This document shows positions 6,965 to 11,924 of a DNA stretch of 14,597 bases, piece by piece. Numbering within the stretch: the stretch's first letter is position 1; the number at the start of each line of letters is the position of its first letter. Location of the stretch: assembly GCA_023435325.1 (NCBI GenBank), contig JAEYRT010000028.1:1-14597 (forward strand), in the 5' to 3' direction. The stretch comes from Pseudomonadota bacterium. Lineage in GTDB: Bacteria; Pseudomonadota; Gammaproteobacteria; Burkholderiales; Burkholderiaceae_C. The notes beneath the pieces are model-generated. The model made no database searches. It was not told the DNA's origin and saw only the letters and a program-made list of their open reading frames with translations. Position numbers and translations under genes: made by a program.

Positions 6965-7720
6965 ATGCCCCGATTGCGCGCCCCTTCCAAGGAAGAGAGC
7001 CAACTTCTCCCCCCATACATTGAACTTCCCGACCGTGCCATCCATGTTCCCGGCACCACGGCCGAATTTGCCCAGGCACGCGCGCAACTGCTGCAGCAAA
7101 ATGCCTTGGGGTTTGATACCGAGAGCAAACCCATTTTTCACGTCTCTCAGGTTGACCATGGGCCGCATGTGGTGCAACTGGCCACCACAGAAGCGGCCTG
7201 GATTTTGCAGTTGCACCAACCCGAAGCCTTGGCCCTGGCGTGCGACGTGATTGCAGACCCGAACATATGCAAGGTGGGTTTCGGTCTGGACAACGACAAG
7301 TCCACCTTGCCCAAACGGCTGGGCGTTCCCTTGGAGAATGTGGTGGACCTGGATCGCATCTTCAAGCAGCACGGTTATGGCGCATCCACGGGTGTGCGTG
7401 CGGCAGTTGCCTTGGTACTCGGCCAGAACTTTCACAAATCCAAGAAGCAGTCCACCAGCAACTGGGCACTCCCCAAACTGAGCACCGCACAGATCCGCTA
7501 CGCTGCCAATGACGCACACGCGCCTGCGCTGGTGTTTGCGGCCCTTCCTGCTTGGCAGGCAGCCCATCCGTTGCCAACGCCTCCCACCAAGCGCAGCCAA
7601 GCTGCCTTGCACCACGAACCCCGCGGCAGGCAACGCGCTGCGCTTTTCCTTCCGCCTGTCAGGACTTCGGCGCAACAGGAGTTGCAGGGGGCCGTGCACA
7701 GGAACGCCGTGGACTGTTAG
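6965..7720 (+). CDS. 3'-5' exonuclease, DEDDy type (RNase D / WRN-exo-like)
   Basis: The 251-residue product has the DEDDy exonuclease motifs: FDTES (D51, E53) as Exo I, GFGLDNDKSTL (D111) as Exo II, and YAANDA (Y179, D183) as Exo III. These residues would bind the two metal ions used to remove 3'-terminal nucleotides from RNA or DNA. No HRDC or helicase domain is present, so it is a stand-alone domain. The reading frame is open upstream to 6866, but that overlaps the terminator of the previous gene, so the ATG at 6965 is preferred; it lacks a good ribosome binding site, leaving the start uncertain. The tail after about residue 200 is Pro/Arg/Gln-rich without recognisable domain and may be a linker or a frameshifted end. 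Confidence 0.85.
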   Translation: MPRLRAPSKEESQLLPPYIELPDRAIHVPGTTAEFAQARAQLLQQNALGFDTESKPIFHVSQVDHGPHVVQLATTEAAWILQLHQPEALALACDVIADPNICKVGFGLDNDKSTLPKRLGVPLENVVDLDRIFKQHGYGASTGVRAAVALVLGQNFHKSKKQSTSNWALPKLSTAQIRYAANDAHAPALVFAALPAWQAAHPLPTPPTKRSQAALHHEPRGRQRAALFLPPVRTSAQQELQGAVHRNAVDC

Positions 7721-7736
7721 TTCTGCCCAAAACTTG

Positions 7737-7755
7737 CACGCCCAAGCCGGGCGTG
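7737..7755. other. Hairpin between exonuclease gene and metY
   Basis: A 7-bp perfect stem CACGCCC/GGGCGTG with loop AAGCC begins 17 bases after the exonuclease stop. There is no T-run on either side, so it is at best a weak terminator or transcript-end stabiliser. Confidence 0.4.
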
Positions 7756-7816
7756 AAGCTACCCTGGCATAAGCACATAGCGTTTGCTTCGTTGGCAAGA
7801 GATCGCTTCTTTCTCA

Positions 7817-7844
7817 GAATGAGCGGGTCACACAACCCTCATTC
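7817..7844 (+). promoter_or_regulatory. Stem-loop just before the metY ribosome binding site
   Basis: GAATGAGCGGGT (7817-7828) pairs with ACCCTCATTC (7835-7844) as a 10-bp stem with a 2-base bulge and loop CACACA. It ends 7 bases before the GGAG of metY. It could affect translation or be a promoter-region dyad. It does not match the riboswitch classes I know for methionine genes. Confidence 0.35.
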
Positions 7845-7864
7845 CAACAACGGAGACTCTCACC

Positions 7865-9142
7865 ATGCGTTTAGAAACCTTGGCCGTCCACGCAGGCTAC
7901 AGCCCTGACCCCACCACCAAAGCGGTGGCCGTCCCCATCTATCAGACGGTTGCCTATGCTTTTGACAGCGCCCAGCATGGTGCGGATCTGTTCGATCTGA
8001 AAGTGGCGGGCAACATCTACACCCGCATCATGAACCCCACCACCGATGTGCTGGAAAAACGCGTGGCGGCTCTGGAAGGCGGCATTGCGGCATTGGCCGT
8101 GGCTTCAGGCATGGCGGCCATCAGCTATGCCATTCAAACCATTGCCGAGGCAGGAGACAACATCATCTCCGCCAGCACGCTCTATGGTGGCACCTACAAC
8201 CTGTTTGCCCATACTTTTCCGCAGCAGGGCATCGAGGTACGTTTCGCCGACCCGCGTGACCCCGCCAGCTTTGGCCAGTTAATCGATGCCAAGACCAAGG
8301 CGATCTTCATTGAATCGATAGGCAATCCGCTGGGGAATGTCACCGACATCCGTGCGCTGGCAGATGTGGCCCACGCACATGGCGTGCCACTGATTGTGGA
8401 CAATACCGTGCCCTCCCCCTACCTGCTGCGCCCCATTGAATTCGGGGCTGACATCGTGGTCCATTCCCTGACCAAATATCTGGGCGGCCATGGCACCAGT
8501 GTGGGCGGAGCAATCGTGGACAGCGGCAAATTCCCCTGGGCCAAGCACAAGGAACGTTTCAAGCGCTTGAACGAACCCGATGTGAGCTACCACGGCGTCG
8601 TCTACACCGAAGCGCTGGGTGAAGCTGCCTATATCGGCCGTGCGCGCGTGGTGCCTCAGCGCAATATGGGCGCGGCCATCTCGCCGCAGAACGCGTTCCA
8701 GATTCTGCAAGGCATTGAGACCCTGGCGCTGCGCATGGACCGCATCTGCGAGAACACCCAGAAAATCGCTGAAACCCTGCAAAATCACCCCAAGGTGGAA
8801 TGGGTGCGCTATGCCGGTCTGAAGGACCACCCCGATCACGCCATCGTACAAAAGCAGTCAGCGGGTCGCGCTTCCGGCATTTTGTCTTTCAGCCTGAAGG
8901 CGGAGGATGCACGCGCCGCAGGGGCGCGACTGCTTGACGCCCTGCAGCTGTTCACGCGCCTGGTCAATATTGGTGATGCCAAATCTCTGGCCACCCACCC
9001 TGCTTCCACCACGCACCGCCAGCTGGATGCCGACGAACTGGCCAAGGCCGGTGTGACCGAGGGCATGGTGCGCCTGTCGATCGGTATCGAACACATTGAT
9101 GATCTGCTGGCGGATCTGCAACAGGCACTGGAACAGGTTTGA
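7865..9142 (+). CDS. metY: O-acetylhomoserine sulfhydrylase (aminocarboxypropyltransferase)
   Basis: The 425-residue product is a PLP enzyme of the Cys/Met metabolism family. It makes homocysteine from O-acetylhomoserine and sulfide; many homologues also act on O-acetylserine. Visible features are YTRIMNPT (52-59, phosphate/PLP contacts from the neighbouring subunit), SGMAAI (81-86), VDNT (D179, pyridine nitrogen), and the PLP lysine K204 in SLTKYLGGHG. The length of about 425 and the insertion around NEPDVSYHGVVYTEALG (236-252) favour MetY over the shorter MetZ/MetB. GGAG lies 9 bases before the ATG. It stands alone, with its own leader and tandem terminator hairpins; metX is not in the window. 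Confidence 0.94.
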   Translation: MRLETLAVHAGYSPDPTTKAVAVPIYQTVAYAFDSAQHGADLFDLKVAGNIYTRIMNPTTDVLEKRVAALEGGIAALAVASGMAAISYAIQTIAEAGDNIISASTLYGGTYNLFAHTFPQQGIEVRFADPRDPASFGQLIDAKTKAIFIESIGNPLGNVTDIRALADVAHAHGVPLIVDNTVPSPYLLRPIEFGADIVVHSLTKYLGGHGTSVGGAIVDSGKFPWAKHKERFKRLNEPDVSYHGVVYTEALGEAAYIGRARVVPQRNMGAAISPQNAFQILQGIETLALRMDRICENTQKIAETLQNHPKVEWVRYAGLKDHPDHAIVQKQSAGRASGILSFSLKAEDARAAGARLLDALQLFTRLVNIGDAKSLATHPASTTHRQLDADELAKAGVTEGMVRLSIGIEHIDDLLADLQQALEQV

Positions 9143-9144
9143 TG

Positions 9145-9194
9145 GCACTTTGAAGTGCTTGGAGTTTCTTTTTGCCCGCCTTGTGCGGGCTTTT
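9145..9194 (+). terminator. Tandem terminator hairpins after metY
   Basis: A first hairpin GCACTT-TG-AAGTGC (9145-9158) is followed by a T-rich stretch, and a second GCCCGC/GCGGGC (9174-9179, 9185-9190) is followed by TTTTGTTT. Both lie within 50 bases of the metY stop. The second is the stronger. Confidence 0.82.
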
Positions 9195-9233
9195 GTTTGT
9201 GCAGAGGTTCCTTTTCACGTGCTGCAACAGGCA

Positions 9234-9260
9234 TAAAAAAACCGCCACGAAGGTGGCGGT
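9234..9260 (-). terminator. Terminator of the ompW-like gene
   Basis: On the minus strand ACCGCCAC/GTGGCGGT with loop CTTC is followed by six T residues. It lies 22 bases after the ompW-like stop and faces the metY terminator. Confidence 0.9.
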
Positions 9261-9282
9261 GCAAATCCTCTTGAAAGAAAAA

Positions 9283-9879
9283 TCAGAAGCGGTAGCCCAC
9301 GCCCACGCCCACCAAGAGAGGGTCAACCTTGAACTTGCCACCCACGGAAACATCGGTGTCGATGTAGACCTTCTTGATGTCGAAGTTCAGCGACCAGTTT
9401 TTGTCCAGTGCATAGTCGAAGCCCACTTGCAAGGCGCCACCCCAGCTGTTGCGCTTGACATCAGCTGCGCCGCCCAGCAGGTCCACGCTGGAGAAGCGTG
9501 TGTAATTGATACCAGCACCCACATAAGGCTTGAAGGCACCGAAGTTGGTGAAGTGGTACTGCGCCAGCAAGGTGGGTGGCAGATGCTTCAGCGTTCCGAT
9601 CTTGCCGCCAACTGCTGTGGAGCGCACATTGTGCTTTTGGGGATAGGTCAGAATCAGCTCAGCAGCAAAGTTGGGGGTGAAGTAGTAGCTGATGTCCAGC
9701 TCAGGAATCACCTTGTTGTTCACGCTCAGGCCCAGGGCATCGGCAGCAGAGCCCTTGTTTGCAGCATCCAGATGCACGGCACGCACGCGCACCTGCCATT
9801 TGCCATCTTGCTGCTGCGCCATTGCAGCACCGGAAGTCATTGCACACAAAGCGGCTACAGCCAGCAGAGTTTTTTTCAT
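9283..9879 (-). CDS. ompW: OmpW-family outer membrane protein
   Basis: The 198-residue precursor starts with a clear signal peptide (MKKTLLAVAALCAMTSGAAMA, cut before QQQDG). The mature part fits a small 8-stranded barrel: alternating strands such as WQVRVRAVHLD, PELDISYYFTPNFAAELILTY, KPYVGAGINYTRF and LLVGVGVGYRF, ending in a C-terminal Phe as required for barrel insertion. LPPTLLAQYHF and the acidic/aromatic FKPYVGAG block are typical of OmpW, which forms a narrow hydrophobic channel. The start at MKKT was chosen for the signal peptide; the frame extends 15 codons upstream without support, and the ribosome binding site is weak. It is slightly shorter than E. coli OmpW (212). Expression of OmpW is often oxygen-linked. 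Confidence 0.93.
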   Translation of the reverse strand: MKKTLLAVAALCAMTSGAAMAQQQDGKWQVRVRAVHLDAANKGSAADALGLSVNNKVIPELDISYYFTPNFAAELILTYPQKHNVRSTAVGGKIGTLKHLPPTLLAQYHFTNFGAFKPYVGAGINYTRFSSVDLLGGAADVKRNSWGGALQVGFDYALDKNWSLNFDIKKVYIDTDVSVGGKFKVDPLLVGVGVGYRF

Positions 9880-9950
9880 GATGGGTGATGAGTGAAAGCC
9901 CGGGGACAACCCCCGTGCATGCATTGCATCACTCCGACTTGGCCTAGGGT

Positions 9951-9964
9951 TTGCCTTAGGTCAA
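9951..9964. promoter_or_regulatory. Weak FNR/Anr-like site upstream of the ompW-like gene
   Basis: TTGCCTTAGGTCAA matches 7 of 10 fixed positions of the FNR consensus TTGAT-N4-ATCAA. It is centred about 78 bases before the ATG, which would allow a -41.5 position with a start site near 9916. ompW is FNR-regulated in E. coli, but the match is poor on one half. Confidence 0.25.
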
Positions 9965-9979
9965 CCCGTTAACAGCCGT

Positions 9980-9999
9980 ATTTCAGAGTTTTCTGAAAT
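9980..9999 (-). terminator. Hairpin after the DUF808 gene, possible terminator
   Basis: ATTTCAGA and TCTGAAAT form an 8-bp perfect stem with loop GTTT (plus strand). It is 38 bases past the DUF808 stop and before the ompW-like promoter region. There is no T-run, so termination may be weak or factor-dependent. Confidence 0.4.
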
Positions 10000-10037
10000 G
10001 TTGGAAGCACACAACAAGTCTGCTTTCCGCTCTGAAT

Positions 10038-11045
10038 TCAGTGCGCCGCAGCAGTGCCTCGCATGCGCTGATAGGTGTGCACCAGCAGCACGATCACGCC
10101 ACCAATGAGTGCCCCGACAAGCACATGCACGAGCAGTGGCGCGATGGCGGCAATGATGCCGCCCTGGGGCAGTAAAGCGGTATCCACCCACGCTTGGATG
10201 GGGCCGATGCCGTGCACCAGCAGACTGCCGCCCACCAAGAACATGGCCGCAGTCCCGACAATGGACAACCCTTTCATCAGCCATGGGGTAAAAGCGATCA
10301 GCTTACGGCCCAGGGTTTGAAGCGCACGGCTGGATTGGCTCATCAACCAGTCGCCCATATCGTCCATGCGCACGATCAAGGCCACCAGGCCGTACACAAA
10401 CAAGGTAATGGCCAGCGCCACCACGCTCAAAACCGCCACCTGTTTGGAGATGGGTTCATCGGCAATCGTGCTCAAGGCAATTGCCAGAATCTCGGCTGAC
10501 AAGATGAAATCCGTCCGGATGGCCCCTTTGACTTTCTGTTTTTCGTAAGCCAACGGGTCCATGCCCCGTTTCTGCGCGGCAATCACGGACGAAGGTGCAA
10601 CCCCCTGGACGTGCGCTGCATGCGCGGCAGGTTCCAGATGGCGTTTGTCACGGCGCTTTTCGATGGTGTCCAGGATTTTCTCCACCCCTTCAAAGCACAG
10701 GAACGCACCACCGACCATGAGCAGCGGCGTGATCAGCCAGGGAATGAAAGCACTGATCAGCAGGAACGCTGGCACCAGTATCACTTTGTTGATCAGCGAA
10801 CCCTTGGCGACGGACCAGACCACTGGCAACTCCCGATCCGCTTTTACCCCGGCCACTTGCTCGGCATTCAAGGCCAGGTCATCGCCCAGCACACCGGCAG
10901 TTTTTTGCATGGCCACTTTGCTCATCACCCCGACGTCATCAGCCAGGGCGGCGGACTTGCGTGCTGCCATCTTGGTCATGAGTGCCACGTCGTCCAGCAG
11001 CGTGGCAATATCGTCCAGCAGCATCAAAAGTCCGGTACCAGCCAT
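10038..11045 (-). CDS. DUF808 (YedI) family inner membrane protein
   Basis: The 335-residue product starts MAGTGLLMLLDDIATLLDDVA, the hallmark N-terminus of the DUF808/YedI family. Further family blocks include GDDLALNAEQV (54-64), ADRELPVVWSVAKGS (69-83), MVGGAFLCFEGVEKI (110-124) and KVKGAIRTDFILSAEI (171-186). Likely membrane segments are 86-117 (one or two), 180-196, 202-226, 258-282 and 295-325. The start was set at 11045 because GGAGGTG lies 6 bases upstream on the minus strand; an in-frame TTG at 11060 is upstream of that site. The family has no established function. The gene has an unusually long, structured leader and stands alone. Confidence 0.93.
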   Translation of the reverse strand: MAGTGLLMLLDDIATLLDDVALMTKMAARKSAALADDVGVMSKVAMQKTAGVLGDDLALNAEQVAGVKADRELPVVWSVAKGSLINKVILVPAFLLISAFIPWLITPLLMVGGAFLCFEGVEKILDTIEKRRDKRHLEPAAHAAHVQGVAPSSVIAAQKRGMDPLAYEKQKVKGAIRTDFILSAEILAIALSTIADEPISKQVAVLSVVALAITLFVYGLVALIVRMDDMGDWLMSQSSRALQTLGRKLIAFTPWLMKGLSIVGTAAMFLVGGSLLVHGIGPIQAWVDTALLPQGGIIAAIAPLLVHVLVGALIGGVIVLLVHTYQRMRGTAAAH

Positions 11046-11184
11046 GTATTTCACCTCCAATAATCGATCCGTGCATCATCGAACCAGCGCACGGGCCCGT
11101 GTGTAGGAGGAGCTCAGCAAACAGCACCTGATGCGCCGTTGCGCCCCGTGAGCCGGTAGATGACCGGCGGGTTTTTCGTTCTGG
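11046..11184 (-). promoter_or_regulatory. Structured leader of the DUF808 gene
   Basis: About 135 bases precede the DUF808 ribosome binding site if transcription starts after the weak promoter TTGAAC-17-TATCCA (minus strand, 11214-11186). Within it are the hairpin GCCGGT/ACCGGC (11152-11168), a GCGC..GTGC small hairpin (about 11125-11137) and a 12-bp palindrome CACGGGCCCGTG (11090-11101). This density of structure in a leader suggests RNA regulation. I could not match it to a riboswitch family from memory. Confidence 0.35.
11152..11176 (+). terminator. Terminator-like hairpin with T-run, plus strand
   Basis: GCCGGT and ACCGGC enclose AGATG, extended by GGG that can pair with upstream CCC across a 4-base bulge, followed by TTTTT. 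In the plus direction this is a plausible terminator, but no plus-strand gene lies before it. It may end a small antisense RNA starting in 11046-11150, or simply be part of the minus-strand leader. Confidence 0.4.
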
Positions 11185-11262
11185 ATGGATACTGCTGCAG
11201 TCACCGGCGTTCAAGCCGCTTGTTTGCCATTTCTTTGCCTCCGCAACCGTCCACCGCCCACC

Positions 11263-11367
11263 ATGCGCTTTCCATTCTCCATTGATCAGCCACCTACCAA
11301 TTTGCTGGAAGCCATCCTGGCATTGCTGCGCTGGCTGGGACGATTGCTGGAATGGTTGACGTTCTAG
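11263..11367 (+). CDS. Possible 34-residue peptide, doubtful
   Basis: The frame MRFPFSIDQPPTNLLEAIL... ends in an amphipathic LLRWLGRLLEWLTF helix. That composition is peptide-like, but no ribosome binding site precedes the ATG and the sequence is short. It is listed because the surrounding 415 bases (11046-11460) hold no other gene. Confidence 0.2.
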   Translation: MRFPFSIDQPPTNLLEAILALLRWLGRLLEWLTF

Positions 11368-11460
11368 GAAAGCAATTCGCAGCCGCCGCCAGTGGCTATT
11401 TTCCCCTCTGGCGCGTTTGCGGGCCGCAGGCACAATGGCAATTTTGCAGAGGAGAACAGC

Positions 11461-11718
11461 ATGACCAGAGTCACCCCCCGAATGACCAATCTGTTTTTGC
11501 AACTGGGTCTGGATGCCAGCGAAGCCGGGATCGCCGAGTTCATCGAACGGCATCAACTGCCCGCAAACGTCAGCCTGGTCGACGCCCCATTCTGGAACGC
11601 TGCCCAGCGTGCACTGCTTTGCGAGCAATTGTCTGCCGATGCTGCCTGGAGCACGGTGGTGGATCAGCTCAGCGAATCCCTGCATGAAGATGCCGTCAAA
11701 CAACGCAGCGGACTGTAG
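11461..11718 (+). CDS. DUF2789 family protein
   Basis: The 85-residue product resembles DUF2789 along its full length: the MTNLFLQLGLDASEAGIAEF start, FIERHQLP, the conserved APFWNAAQRALLCEQLSADA block (42-61), and WSTVVDQLSESL (63-74). It is small, soluble and mainly helical. The ribosome binding site GAGGAG lies 6 bases before the ATG. The function of the family is unknown. It is monocistronic, convergent with purL, and a palindromic repeat begins 20 bases after its stop. Confidence 0.9.
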   Translation: MTRVTPRMTNLFLQLGLDASEAGIAEFIERHQLPANVSLVDAPFWNAAQRALLCEQLSADAAWSTVVDQLSESLHEDAVKQRSGL

Positions 11719-11738
11719 CAATAGCAAAATCCAGAAAC

Positions 11739-11818
11739 ATAGCTGCTAACGCTTGCCACCAAATGATTTCAGATAAATAAGATGCTGAAATCAATTAGTG
11801 ATAAGCGTTGGTAGCTAT
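11739..11818. repeat. Complete palindromic intergenic repeat, Comamonadaceae type
   Basis: Outer arms ATAGCTGCTAACGCTT (11739-11754) and AAGCGTTGGTAGCTAT (11803-11818) are complementary at 14 of 16 positions. The two mismatches keep G-U pairing on one strand. An inner perfect 8-bp stem GATTTCAG/CTGAAATC (11765-11772, 11785-11792) lies inside, giving a two-tier hairpin. The outer arm recurs at 245-262. It sits between the convergent DUF2789 and purL genes and may also act as a terminator or mRNA end. Confidence 0.75.
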
Positions 11819-11861
11819 TTATTTGCAAGCGCCAGCGTCCGGCTGATCCACCGGGAAAGCG

Positions 11862-11901
11862 CAAAACAAAAGGCCCCGGAGCATGGCTGCTGCGGGGCCT
11901 T
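11862..11901 (-). terminator. Terminator of purL
   Basis: On the minus strand AAGGCCCCG and CGGGGCCTT form a 9-bp perfect stem (11893-11901 and 11870-11878) followed by TTGTTTT. It lies 23 bases after the purL stop. Confidence 0.9.
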
Positions 11902-11924
11902 GGTGCCAAGCGGCTAAAGCGGCA

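Noticed and set aside
9172..9888. 238-codon plus-strand frame over the OmpW gene
   Set aside because: The minus strand encodes a signal peptide and barrel with its own terminator; this frame also crosses two terminators.
10939..11727. 262-codon minus-strand frame over DUF2789 and the DUF808 start
   Set aside because: It overlaps two supported genes and has no recognisable domain.
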